From JALQTD01 sp965656785 (GTDB lineage Bacteria > Bacteroidota > Bacteroidia > Flavobacteriales_D > Sanyastnellaceae): DNA of 64,000 nucleotides. The stretch lies in the NCBI GenBank assembly GCA_965656785.1, contig CBFHLY010000002.1, forward strand, positions 62,001 through 126,000. Reading direction: 5' to 3'. The notes under the pieces were generated by a model that ran no database searches, had not been told where the DNA came from, and saw nothing but the letters and a program-made list of their open reading frames with translations. A program made the position numbers and the translations under genes. This document shows positions 26,099 to 34,208 of the stretch, in pieces; position 1 is the stretch's first letter; each line of letters begins with the position of its first letter.

Positions 26099-26674
26099 AT
26101 GAGCAAACCTGAACCACATCCGGGAGTTGAAGGGAGCGGCACGCTGGTGGCGTACGATGCGATTTTGGCCCGCTGCCTCCAGCTGTTTCAAGACAAAACC
26201 GCGGACTACGGAACCGCCTGGCGCATCCTCCGTCCGCCGTCGCTGACCGACCAAATTTTCATCAAAGCGAACCGCATTCGGACGCTGCAAGAAACGGGCG
26301 CCGCCCGCGTCGACGAAGGGATTGAGCCGGAATTCATGGGCATCATCAACTACGGCCTCATCGCCCAAATCCAATGCGAACTGACGGCCGATGCCCCGAT
26401 GGAATTGCCGGTCGATGCCGCCGTGGCCGCCTACCGCCGAGCCGCCGAGTCCACCCGCCAGCTCATGCTCGACAAGAACCACGATTACGGCGAGGCGTGG
26501 CGCGACATGCGCGTTTCCTCCCTGACCGACCTCATCCTGATGAAGGTGTTGCGCGTGAAGCAAATCGAGGACAATGAAGGGAAGACGCGGGTTTCCGAGG
26601 GCGTGGTGGCGAATTACCAGGACATGGTCAATTACGCTTTTTTTGCACTCATTTTGTTGGAAGAAGGCGCGTGA
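26099..26674 (+). CDS. DUF1599 domain-containing protein (two tandem copies)
   Basis: 191 residues from the ATG at 26099. Two internal repeats are plain: DKTADYGTAWRILRPPSLTD near 36-55 and DKNHDYGEAWRDMRVSSLTD near 124-143, each followed by a helix with basic residues (FIKANRIRTLQE, LMKVLRVKQIED). This is the DUF1599 arrangement; biochemical function is not known to me. It sits between divergent folP and a downstream BT_3928-family gene, a neighbourhood I recall from other Bacteroidota. No signal peptide is present. Confidence 0.85.
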   Translation: MSKPEPHPGVEGSGTLVAYDAILARCLQLFQDKTADYGTAWRILRPPSLTDQIFIKANRIRTLQETGAARVDEGIEPEFMGIINYGLIAQIQCELTADAPMELPVDAAVAAYRRAAESTRQLMLDKNHDYGEAWRDMRVSSLTDLILMKVLRVKQIEDNEGKTRVSEGVVANYQDMVNYAFFALILLEEGA

Positions 26675-26713
26675 ATTGAAACCGGCTTCGGGTCGCTGAC
26701 GTAAATTGCCCCC

Positions 26714-28078
26714 ATGCGTTGGATCATCTACTCCGCCCGCACCTTGGTGGGCTCGCTCTTCATCGTTTCCGGCCTCATCAAGGCGAACGATGCGCTCGGA
26801 TTCATGTACAAACTCGAGGAGTACTTCGAGCCCGGGGCTTTGAACTGGCCGGGCATGACGGAGTACGCGTTGCCGGTGGCCGTGTTCGTGGTCATCGCGG
26901 AGATTTTGCTCGGGGTGGCCATCCTCGTGGGCGCGCTCCCGAAGCTCACCTCGGCTTTGACTGCGGTGATGATGGCGGTCTTCACGTGGCTGACGTGGTA
27001 CACCGCCACGTGCGACCCACTCGGAACGAAGATGATCACCGATGCCACGGGCCAGCTCGTGGAAATCGCGAACCAATGCGTGCTCACCTGCGGCTGCTTC
27101 GGCGACGCCATTCCGCTCACGGCCTACGAGAGTTTCTTGAAGGACGTGGTCTTGAGCATTTTGTCGATTCCCATTTTGTTCGGCGCCTTCACGGGGCGGA
27201 TGCGGTTGAATGAGGGCAAGGAGAGCCTGTACATCTTGACGGCGAGCTTGGTCGTGATTTTCCTGTTCAGCTACCTGATGCTCAACTGGTTGTTCCCGGT
27301 GCTGTTCGCTGCGTTGTCGTTCATCGCGGCCGAGGGCATCAAGCGCCGGTCCACAGGGGCCGGACGGGAGTGGTGGATGGCGTTTGGCGTGACGGTGGTG
27401 TGCGGAGTCTTCCAGTGGTGGACGCTGGCGTACCTGCCGGCGAAGGATTACCGGGCTTATGCCGTCGGAAAGAGCATCCGCGAGGGCATGAAGTCGGCGG
27501 ATGAGTTGGGGCTCGAGGCGCCGCAATACGCCACGGAGTACACGTTCCGCAACGTCCAGACCGGAGTCGATACGGCAGTGTTGAGCACGGATTGGTTGGA
27601 GATTTACAACCAGGATTGGTTCAAGAACACGTACGAGAAGGTGAGCTTTGATGGGCCCGAGGTGAAGCTGTCGGAGGGCTACGAGCCGCCCATTATGGAT
27701 TTCCAAATCATCGACGCGGAGGGCAGCGAGTGGACGGAGGATTACCTGTCGCAGCCCGGGTACGTGTTGATGCATGTGAGCCGGGATTTGGCCTTGACGG
27801 AAGCGTCGGCGCAGCCGGAGTTCAATGCGTTGGCGACGGCGGCGGCGACGGCGGGATGGGCGATGATCGGCTTGACGAATGCGGATGCGGATGAAAACGC
27901 GGCTTACCGAGCGGCCCACAATGCGCCGTACGATTTCTATACGTGCGACCAAACTGAGTTGAAGATCGTGGTGCGCTCGAATCCGGGCTTGCTGTTGCTC
28001 AAGGAAGGGGAGGTGCTCGGCAAGTGGCCGTGGCGCAGCTTGCCGGACTGGGAGGAAGTGGCGGCGTTGGCGCGCTGA
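26714..28078 (+). CDS. BT_3928 family membrane protein: DoxX/MauE-like domain plus thioredoxin-like domain
   Basis: 454 residues. The N-terminal half has about four helices in the DoxX/MauE-like arrangement (LVGSLFIVSGLIKANDALG, AEILLGVAILVG) and a cysteine cluster in VLTCGCFGDAIPLT. After two or three further helices comes an outward-facing domain (about 245-454). Its end reads as a thioredoxin-like fold (GYVLMHVSRDL ... PGLLLLKEGEVLGKW) without a CxxC pair. A redox or membrane role is suggested by the family but not shown. TAAATTG followed by 5 nt precedes the ATG, hinting at a very short leader. The next gene starts in its stop codon. Confidence 0.82.
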   Translation: MRWIIYSARTLVGSLFIVSGLIKANDALGFMYKLEEYFEPGALNWPGMTEYALPVAVFVVIAEILLGVAILVGALPKLTSALTAVMMAVFTWLTWYTATCDPLGTKMITDATGQLVEIANQCVLTCGCFGDAIPLTAYESFLKDVVLSILSIPILFGAFTGRMRLNEGKESLYILTASLVVIFLFSYLMLNWLFPVLFAALSFIAAEGIKRRSTGAGREWWMAFGVTVVCGVFQWWTLAYLPAKDYRAYAVGKSIREGMKSADELGLEAPQYATEYTFRNVQTGVDTAVLSTDWLEIYNQDWFKNTYEKVSFDGPEVKLSEGYEPPIMDFQIIDAEGSEWTEDYLSQPGYVLMHVSRDLALTEASAQPEFNALATAAATAGWAMIGLTNADADENAAYRAAHNAPYDFYTCDQTELKIVVRSNPGLLLLKEGEVLGKWPWRSLPDWEEVAALAR

Positions 28079-29079
28079 TGAACGCGAGCACGTGGGCCCG
28101 GAAATTGCTCCAAGGAGCTGGCGTGCTTTGGGGCGCGTGGACCCTCGTGTTCTTCATTTTCGCATTCGTTCCGGATCCGGCACGCCAAATGGCTGGCCAA
28201 AACGAACGACAAGAAGTCGTGGACGCCTTCCGTGCGCGACACGGTTTGGACCGCCCGCTGTTTGAGCGGTACGTCCGGTTCTGGGCGGAATTGAGTCCGG
28301 TGAAGTGGTCCCGTGCTGAGGGCGTGCATGTTGGGGCGCCCAGCCTCGGTCGTTCGTTCGTTTCGGACCGTCCGGTGATGTCGGCCATCCGTGAGTCCCT
28401 GCCGGCGACGATGTTGCTCGCCACGGCGGCCATGGGGCTGGCCTTGGTGCTCGGTTTGGTGTTGGGGGCGTGGCTCGCACCGCGCGCAGGCAGCCGGGTG
28501 GACCGCTGGGTCCTGACGTTGGCTTCCCTTGGCATGAGCGCTCCGTCCTTCGTCATGGCCATCGGGGTCAGTTGGCTCTTCGGTTCCGTGCTGCACGCAT
28601 GGACCGGCTTGCCGATGACAGGCGGATTGATGGAGGTGCACCCCTTCGAAGGACCGCGCCTCGCTTGGCACCACGCCATCCTCCCGGCCTTGACCCTCGG
28701 CATCCGCCCGGTCAGCGTGGTGACGCAGCTCACCCGCAACGCGGTCATCGACGTGCTGGGAACCACCTACATCCGGACCGCCCGAAGCAAGGGCATCTCG
28801 GCCACACGGCTCTTTTTTCGGCACGTCCTGCGCAATGCGCTCAACCCGGTGCTGACGGCGGCAAGCGGCTGGTTCGCCAGCATGCTCGCGGGGGCCGTGT
28901 TCATCGAGTTCGTCTTCGGCTGGCAGGGCATGGGGCTGCTCATGTTCCGTGCGCTTGAGGTAGGGGATTTGCCCATCGTGATGGGGTGCGTGGCCGTCAT
29001 CGCCCTTGTGTTCGTGGCCGTGAACACCGCCGTGGACGTCCTATACGCGTGGCTCGACCCGCGGGTGCGTTTGTCGTGA
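28078..29079 (+). CDS. OppB/DppB-type ABC transporter permease
   Basis: 333 residues, starting in the previous stop (TGATG). The N-terminal helix is followed by the OppB N-domain signature FRARHGLDRPLFERYVRFW. The binding-protein-dependent permease core has five helices and the EAA-type loop YIRTARSKGISATRLFFRHVLRNALNPV. It would form half of an inner-membrane channel for peptides or nickel-like substrates. No OppC, ATPase or binding protein gene is in the window, so partners must be elsewhere. It abuts the convergent aminotransferase with no gap. Confidence 0.87.
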   Translation: MNASTWARKLLQGAGVLWGAWTLVFFIFAFVPDPARQMAGQNERQEVVDAFRARHGLDRPLFERYVRFWAELSPVKWSRAEGVHVGAPSLGRSFVSDRPVMSAIRESLPATMLLATAAMGLALVLGLVLGAWLAPRAGSRVDRWVLTLASLGMSAPSFVMAIGVSWLFGSVLHAWTGLPMTGGLMEVHPFEGPRLAWHHAILPALTLGIRPVSVVTQLTRNAVIDVLGTTYIRTARSKGISATRLFFRHVLRNALNPVLTAASGWFASMLAGAVFIEFVFGWQGMGLLMFRALEVGDLPIVMGCVAVIALVFVAVNTAVDVLYAWLDPRVRLS

Positions 29080-29958
29080 TCAGCTCGGCCGCTCGAGCGA
29101 ATCGTTGAGCAACGCCAGCAGCGCATCCGCTGTCGTGTGGAAATACCGCTTCGTCCGATAGCTCGATACCCATTGAATGCCCCGAATGGCATTGGTCAAG
29201 AACAACTCATCTGCGCGCAACAGTTCCTGAGGCGTCAGGTCGCATTCGTACACTTTGTAGCCGTTGCCGCTGGCCAAATTCGCCACCGCCGCCCGCATGA
29301 TGCCGCCGGTCGTCCCCGAATCCAATCCCGGCGTATACAGCACGCCGTTGCTGACCAGGAACAAATTCGAGCGCGTGGACTCGATGACGTGGTTCCGGGT
29401 GTTCGTGATGAGGGCTTCCTCGAAGGACCGCTCGCGTGCCCAAAGTCCGCTTTGGACATACAACCCACACGACAGGTTTTTGAAATTTGCCACGTGATCG
29501 AGCGGCTTTTTCATTTCGGGAAAAATGTCCACCCGGTGGCCCTTCTCATTCAGCTCGAACGCGTTCGTGGCCAGCGCTTCGGCCTCAGCAACCCACGTCA
29601 CTCCGTCCGATTCGGGAGTGTAACGCCCGCCCCCAGCGCGAAAGAAGGTCAGGCGGATTCGGCCCCCTTGATCGATGCGGTTCGCTTGGCAGAGTTCGAG
29701 CAATCGCGTCCGAAACCACGTGGCGTTCCAGTACGTAGGAACCGTGAATCCGTAGGCCTTGCTGCTCGCCATGATCCGGCCCACATGGAGGTGCAGGTGC
29801 TGCGGAATCCCATGCGCAACCCGAATGGTCTCGAAAAACCCGTCCGCATATTGGAATCCTCGGTTGCGCAATGGATGAGGCAGGACGCCTTCGTCCACCA
29901 GTCGGCCATCGACCAAATACATCTCACGCCGAAAATCCGCGACGTTCAAGTCAAACAT
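29080..29958 (-). CDS. Class IV pyridoxal-phosphate aminotransferase
   Basis: 292 residues of fold-type IV, the family of branched-chain aminotransferase, D-amino acid aminotransferase and 4-amino-4-deoxychorismate lyase. An Arg-rich opening (NRGFQYADGFFETIRV) and the likely PLP-lysine in HVANFKNLSCGLYV are seen, then NVxES-type HVIESTRSNLFLVSNG and LDSGTTGGIMR. The exact reaction is uncertain: the length and the GFFETIRV segment fit a PabC-like or a branched-chain type enzyme. It overlaps the upstream phosphatase gene by 8 nt. Confidence 0.8.
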   Translation of the reverse strand: MFDLNVADFRREMYLVDGRLVDEGVLPHPLRNRGFQYADGFFETIRVAHGIPQHLHLHVGRIMASSKAYGFTVPTYWNATWFRTRLLELCQANRIDQGGRIRLTFFRAGGGRYTPESDGVTWVAEAEALATNAFELNEKGHRVDIFPEMKKPLDHVANFKNLSCGLYVQSGLWARERSFEEALITNTRNHVIESTRSNLFLVSNGVLYTPGLDSGTTGGIMRAAVANLASGNGYKVYECDLTPQELLRADELFLTNAIRGIQWVSSYRTKRYFHTTADALLALLNDSLERPS

Positions 29959-30460
29959 GAGCTTCGGCTTCAGGAGTGAAGGGAAGGTGCTGCGTGGCTT
30001 CGAGCAGCGAGCCGTTCACTGGAATGAGCAACCCCGGCACTCCGGCACCTCGTCCAGCTTCGAGGTCGCGCTCTTTGTCGCCCACCATCCAAGACCGCGC
30101 GGGATCGATGCCATGCCGTGCGCACGCCCGCTCAATCATCAGGCTCCCCGGCTTGCGCGACAACGATTCCCCGTAGTTCGGATGGTGTGGGCTGTAGTAC
30201 AGGTCGAGGAGCGGCGTTCCGTTTTCGGTACAAACGCGCTGCAATTCCTCGTGGATTTCGGCCACGTCTTCGTGGGAGTACAACCCTTTTGCGATGCCGC
30301 CTTGGTTGGTGATGACAACGAATTCGAACCCGCGTTCCTTCAGCACAGTCAGGGCTTCCAAAACCGTGGGGAGCAAGTGGAATTCGCTCAGGTGCTTCGT
30401 GTAATCACCGGGGTCGTGGTTGATGACACCGTCTCGGTCGAGGAAGATGGCCGCGCGCAT
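29951..30460 (-). CDS. HAD-IIIA phosphatase, GmhB/histidinol-phosphatase-like
   Basis: 169 residues. The catalytic DxD motif FLDRDGVIN near 7-15, VVITNQGGIAKGLY and the C-terminal MVGDKERDLEAGRGAG identify a HAD-IIIA phosphatase resembling GmhB (D,D-heptose 1,7-bisphosphate phosphatase). The zinc-binding cysteines normal in GmhB (CPHHP and CxC) are absent: the loop reads YYSPHHPNYGESLSRKP. It may be a zinc-free relative with another sugar-phosphate substrate. It overlaps the aminotransferase by 8 nt. An exact TAGTTTTG box lies 4 nt before the ATG. Confidence 0.8.
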   Translation of the reverse strand: MRAAIFLDRDGVINHDPGDYTKHLSEFHLLPTVLEALTVLKERGFEFVVITNQGGIAKGLYSHEDVAEIHEELQRVCTENGTPLLDLYYSPHHPNYGESLSRKPGSLMIERACARHGIDPARSWMVGDKERDLEAGRGAGVPGLLIPVNGSLLEATQHLPFTPEAEAHV

Positions 30461-30464
30461 GGAA

Positions 30465-30472
30465 CAAAACTA
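30465..30472 (-). promoter_or_regulatory. Candidate -7 element 4 nt before the GmhB-like start
   Basis: TAGTTTTG on the minus strand is an exact TAnnTTTG match, separated from the ATG at 30460 by only TTCC. It predicts a leaderless transcript. The nearest upstream TTG is only about 12 nt away, so the -33 part is not convincing. Confidence 0.4.
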
Positions 30473-30491
30473 ACCCACACGCGTCAATTCG

Positions 30492-30833
30492 CTATGCCAC
30501 TTGGATCCCATTCTCAACGAGGCGATCGGGCGCGAGCAGGACCACACCGCCATCGGGCTCCACTGCACCCAACACGAGGCACCGCGACTGCATCGTTCCG
30601 ATTTGACGAGCTGGGAAGTTGACCACCGCCGCGACTTGTCGTCCAACTAAGTCTTCAGGGGCGTAGTGCGAAGTGATTTGTGCCGATGACTTGAGCACAC
30701 CCAATTCGTCCCCGAAGTCGATGTGCAACATCATGGCAGGTTTTCGTGCGCCTGCGTTCAATGTCGAGCTCACAACTGTTCCGATGCGAATGTCTGTGGC
30801 AAAGAATTGGTCCGGGTCGATCGTTTCCTTCAT
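30492..30833 (-). CDS. csaA: CsaA-like tRNA-binding domain protein
   Basis: 113 residues forming a single OB-fold tRNA-binding domain. Typical segments are FATDIRIGTVVSSTLNAGARKPA, LKSSAQITSHY, GRQVAAVVNFPARQIG and CLVLGAVEPDGGVVLLAP. CsaA is described as a dimeric tRNA-binding protein with chaperone-like activity; its physiological role is unsettled. It is divergent from the methylmalonyl-CoA mutase operon across a 48-nt gap. Confidence 0.88.
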   Translation of the reverse strand: MKETIDPDQFFATDIRIGTVVSSTLNAGARKPAMMLHIDFGDELGVLKSSAQITSHYAPEDLVGRQVAAVVNFPARQIGTMQSRCLVLGAVEPDGGVVLLAPDRLVENGIQVA

Positions 30834-30869
30834 CCCATTTTTGGGCTAAAATACGCCCCTCCTCCTTCG

Positions 30870-30877
30870 TAACTTCG
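30870..30877 (+). promoter_or_regulatory. Candidate -7 element (TAACTTCG) before mutA
   Basis: TAACTTCG lies 4 nt before the ATG of mutA at 30882. It is one base away from TAnnTTTG, the same TTCG variant seen at 38053-38060 and 10413-10420. Suggests a leaderless mutAB transcript. Confidence 0.3.
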
Positions 30878-30881
30878 TCCC

Positions 30882-32159
30882 ATGCAACACGACCATTGGA
30901 ACGATTTCGAGGCCATGGATCAGGCCCAGTGGAGGTCCTTAGCGGAGAAAAGCCTTCGCGGAATGTCTTGGTCGGATGTGGAACCCTCCAGAGGCGATGG
31001 GTGGGATTTGCCGGTTCGCGTGGACTCCGAAGACGTTGCCGCTCAACCGCAGGGCTTGCCAGCCCGGTCGATCGCGTCACCATCGGAAGGCCAGGTTTGG
31101 CAGGTCCAGCAGACCCTGGACGATCCGAAGGCTTTGATGCAAGCTCTCCAGCATGGAGTTCAAGGGCTTCGGGTTTCTGAGGCCGCTCAGCAAGCGCACG
31201 GATTGGGTCGGTTGTTGGACGGTGTGTTCTTGGATATGGTCGACGTTCACCTCGACGGACCAGAGGCCACGGGGCTGTTGCGGGATTTGGTGGAGCGGCA
31301 GGTGCCCGCTGAAGCATTGACGGGGTCGTGTTCGCTCGATGTGCTGAGGGCAGCAGACGGGGAGCGGCTTGCCCGACATGTGGAGGCTTGGGGCGCAGCG
31401 TATCCAAAGTTGTTCACGTGGGGCGCGGATGCCGCGCCATGGTTGGATGCGGGGGCAACATTGGTGGATGTGCTGAGCGGGGTGCTGAGTGGATTGGACG
31501 CGGGCATCACCACCTTGGAGCGAGAAGGCATCGGGTTCGATCAGGCGGTGGCGCGCTGCACCGTGCGGTGGGCGGTCGGCTCGGAAGTGCTCGTGGAGGT
31601 GGCCGCGTTGCGAGCGCTTCGTATGCTTTGGGCCAAATGGCTTACGCACCGCCACGCCGCCATCCGCCCCCTCTGGATCGACGCCCGAACGAGCACCCGC
31701 AACTTCGTGCGCGCCCTGCCCGAGGACAACCTCCTCCGCACCACGGCGGCGACTTACGCGTCGGTGCTCGGCGGCGCCGACGGCATCGAAACCCTGCCCC
31801 ATGATTACCGCGAACCAAGCGCCACCGAATCGGCGCGCCGTTACGCCCGCAACATCCAGCACCTCCTGCGTGAGGAATCCAGCCTGCACCTCACCTTCGA
31901 CCCCATGCAGGGCAGCCACGCCCTCGAGTACTTGACGAACCAAGCTGTGGAACGCGCTTGGAGCCAGTACGTTGCAGACGTTAGTGAAGGCGGTTGGTCC
32001 ACGCTATGGGAGGAGGGCATCTGGAAGGAGCGTGTCCTCGCTGGGCGGGAGCAAGGACGGAAGGCGTCGTTGTTCCTGCCGCGCGACATCGAACGCGGCA
32101 ACGAGCCCATGCCCGCCGACCTCGCGGCTCCCGTTTTTTACCCCGACCACGAAGCCTGA
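30882..32159 (+). CDS. mutA: Methylmalonyl-CoA mutase small subunit
   Basis: 425 residues. It carries the TIM-barrel half of the mutase family (RDLVERQVPAEALTGSCSLD, LWIDARTSTRNFVRALPEDN, THRHAAIRPL), but the usual C-terminal degenerate cobalamin-type domain of longer small subunits is missing. The small subunit is non-catalytic and supports the large subunit in interconverting methylmalonyl-CoA and succinyl-CoA. The stop is 3 nt before mutB. A TAACTTCG box 4 nt upstream of the ATG may be the promoter. Confidence 0.87.
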   Translation: MQHDHWNDFEAMDQAQWRSLAEKSLRGMSWSDVEPSRGDGWDLPVRVDSEDVAAQPQGLPARSIASPSEGQVWQVQQTLDDPKALMQALQHGVQGLRVSEAAQQAHGLGRLLDGVFLDMVDVHLDGPEATGLLRDLVERQVPAEALTGSCSLDVLRAADGERLARHVEAWGAAYPKLFTWGADAAPWLDAGATLVDVLSGVLSGLDAGITTLEREGIGFDQAVARCTVRWAVGSEVLVEVAALRALRMLWAKWLTHRHAAIRPLWIDARTSTRNFVRALPEDNLLRTTAATYASVLGGADGIETLPHDYREPSATESARRYARNIQHLLREESSLHLTFDPMQGSHALEYLTNQAVERAWSQYVADVSEGGWSTLWEEGIWKERVLAGREQGRKASLFLPRDIERGNEPMPADLAAPVFYPDHEA

Positions 32160-32162
32160 GCC

Positions 32163-34208
32163 ATGGCCACGAAGATTGAACCCCAGTCGCATTACGCGAT
32201 CGACACGCCGAAACAGGCGCATGAACGGTTTGGGCCCGGCGCGCCGCCGTATCTCGGTGGGCCGTACGCCACGATGTACACGACGAGCCCGTGGACCATT
32301 CGGCAGTACGCCGGATTCTCCACGGCGGAGGAGAGCAACGCGTTCTATCGCCGCAACCTCGCCGCAGGCCAAAAGGGCCTCAGCGTCGCCTTCGACCTCG
32401 CCACCCACCGCGGGTACGACAGCGACCACCCGCGGGTGACGGGCGACGTCGGCATGGCGGGCGTGGCCATCGACAGCGTGGAGGACATGAAGCGCCTGTT
32501 CGAAGGGATTCCGCTCGGAGAGATGTCGGTCAGCATGACGATGAATGGAGCGGTGTTGCCGGTTTTGGCCTTCTACATCGTCGCTGCAGAAGAGCAAGGG
32601 GTGCAGCCGGAAGCGCTGAAAGGCACGATCCAAAACGACATCCTGAAGGAATTCATGGTGCGGAACACGTACATCTACCCGCCGACGCCGAGCATGCGCA
32701 TCATCTCGGACATCTTCGGATACACGAGCCGCCTCATGCCGAAGTTCAACAGCATTTCCATCTCCGGCTACCACATGCAGGAGGCGGGGGCGACGCCAGA
32801 ACTCGAGCTGGCGTACACGCTGGCCGACGGCATTGAATACGTTCGGACGGGCATTGCGGCGGGGCTGGACGTGGATGCGTTCGCGCCGCGGCTGAGCTTT
32901 TTCTGGGCAAACGGGATGGAGCACTTGAAGGAGGTGGCGAAAATGCGGGCGGCGCGGCTGCTTTGGGCGCGGGCGATGCAACAATTTGAACCGCGCAGCG
33001 AGAAGTCCTTGTCGCTCCGAACGCACACGCAGACGAGCGGGTGGACGTTGACGGCGCAGGATCCGTGGAACAACGTCGCGCGGACGGCCATCGAGGCGAT
33101 GTCGGCGGCTTTCGGGGGCACGCAGTCCCTGCACACGAATTCGCTGGACGAGGCGATTGCCTTGCCGACGGACGCTTCGGCGCGGATTGCACGGAACACG
33201 CAGCTCTTCCTGCAATCGGAGGCGGGGTTGACCGCGACCGTGGACCCGTGGGCGGGATCGCAAGTGGTGGAGGATTTGACGGCCCAAATGGTCGCCGCCG
33301 CCACCGAACTCATGGACGAAATCGAATCCCTCGGCGGCATGGCGAAGGCCATCGAGGCCGGCGTGCCCAAGCTGCGCATCGAGGAAGCGGCGGCGCGCAA
33401 GCAAGCCCGCATTGACCGCGGGGCCGACCGCATCATCGGCGTCAACCTGTTCCCGGTGGAGGAGCAGGCCGACCTCGACGTGTTGGCCATCGATCAAGCC
33501 GCCGTGCGCGCAGACCAAATCGCCCGCCTCACCGCCCTCCGCGCCTCCCGCGATGGCGCACAGGTCGAAGCGGCCCTCGAAGCCCTTCGCGAAGCCGCCC
33601 GCACCGACGGCAACCTCCTCGAAGCGAGCGTGGCAGCCGCCCGCGTCCGCGCCACCCTCGGCGAAATCAGCACCGCCCTCGAAGATGTTTTTGGGCGCTA
33701 CCGCCCGGCCGATCGCAAAGTCAGCGGTATCTTCTCCCGCGAAATGGAAGGCGAATCCGCATTCACCGAAACGCGCGCCCTGACCGACCGGTTCGCCGAG
33801 CGCATGGGCCGCCGCCCGCGCATCCTCGTGGCGAAGATGGGCCAAGACGGCCACGACCGCGGGGCGAAAGTCGTCGCGTCCTCCTTCGCCGACCTCGGCT
33901 TCGACGTCGACCTCGGCCCGCTCTTCAGCACCCCCGAGGAAGTGGCGCAACAGGCCGTGGACAACGACGTGCACGTCGTGGGCATTTCGACCCTCGCGGC
34001 CGGACACAAAACCCTCGTTCCCGGTCTCGTCCGCGCGCTCGAAACGCTCGGCCGCCCCGACATCCTGGTGGTGGCCGGCGGGGTCATTCCTCCGGGCGAC
34101 CACGATGCGCTCTACGACGCGGGCGTCGTGGGCATCTTCGGCCCGGGCACTCCGCTTACGGAGTCCGCAAAGGACATCCTCGGCGTGCTGCTCGCCGCTT
34201 ACGACTGA
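32163..34208 (+). CDS. mutB: Methylmalonyl-CoA mutase large (catalytic) subunit
   Basis: 681 residues. The catalytic TIM barrel includes SVAFDLATHRGYDSD, SISGYHMQEAGA and RTHTQTSGWTL. The C-terminal B12-binding domain starts near 550 (RILVAKMGQDGHDRG, with the cobalt-ligand His at about 564) and continues with GISTLAAGHKTLVP and VVAGGVIPPGD. It converts (R)-methylmalonyl-CoA to succinyl-CoA using adenosylcobalamin, linking propionate, odd-chain and branched-chain catabolism to the citric acid cycle. The 3' end overlaps the convergent fmt gene by 10 nt. No epimerase or MeaB chaperone is in the window. Confidence 0.95.
   Translation: MATKIEPQSHYAIDTPKQAHERFGPGAPPYLGGPYATMYTTSPWTIRQYAGFSTAEESNAFYRRNLAAGQKGLSVAFDLATHRGYDSDHPRVTGDVGMAGVAIDSVEDMKRLFEGIPLGEMSVSMTMNGAVLPVLAFYIVAAEEQGVQPEALKGTIQNDILKEFMVRNTYIYPPTPSMRIISDIFGYTSRLMPKFNSISISGYHMQEAGATPELELAYTLADGIEYVRTGIAAGLDVDAFAPRLSFFWANGMEHLKEVAKMRAARLLWARAMQQFEPRSEKSLSLRTHTQTSGWTLTAQDPWNNVARTAIEAMSAAFGGTQSLHTNSLDEAIALPTDASARIARNTQLFLQSEAGLTATVDPWAGSQVVEDLTAQMVAAATELMDEIESLGGMAKAIEAGVPKLRIEEAAARKQARIDRGADRIIGVNLFPVEEQADLDVLAIDQAAVRADQIARLTALRASRDGAQVEAALEALREAARTDGNLLEASVAAARVRATLGEISTALEDVFGRYRPADRKVSGIFSREMEGESAFTETRALTDRFAERMGRRPRILVAKMGQDGHDRGAKVVASSFADLGFDVDLGPLFSTPEEVAQQAVDNDVHVVGISTLAAGHKTLVPGLVRALETLGRPDILVVAGGVIPPGDHDALYDAGVVGIFGPGTPLTESAKDILGVLLAAYD

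Noticed and set aside
24349..26142. A 597-residue fusion of a folP-region frame with CdaA
   Set aside because: The upstream part is a Pro/Arg-rich out-of-frame reading of folP. CdaA starts at 25197 or 25191 with a normal membrane N-terminus.
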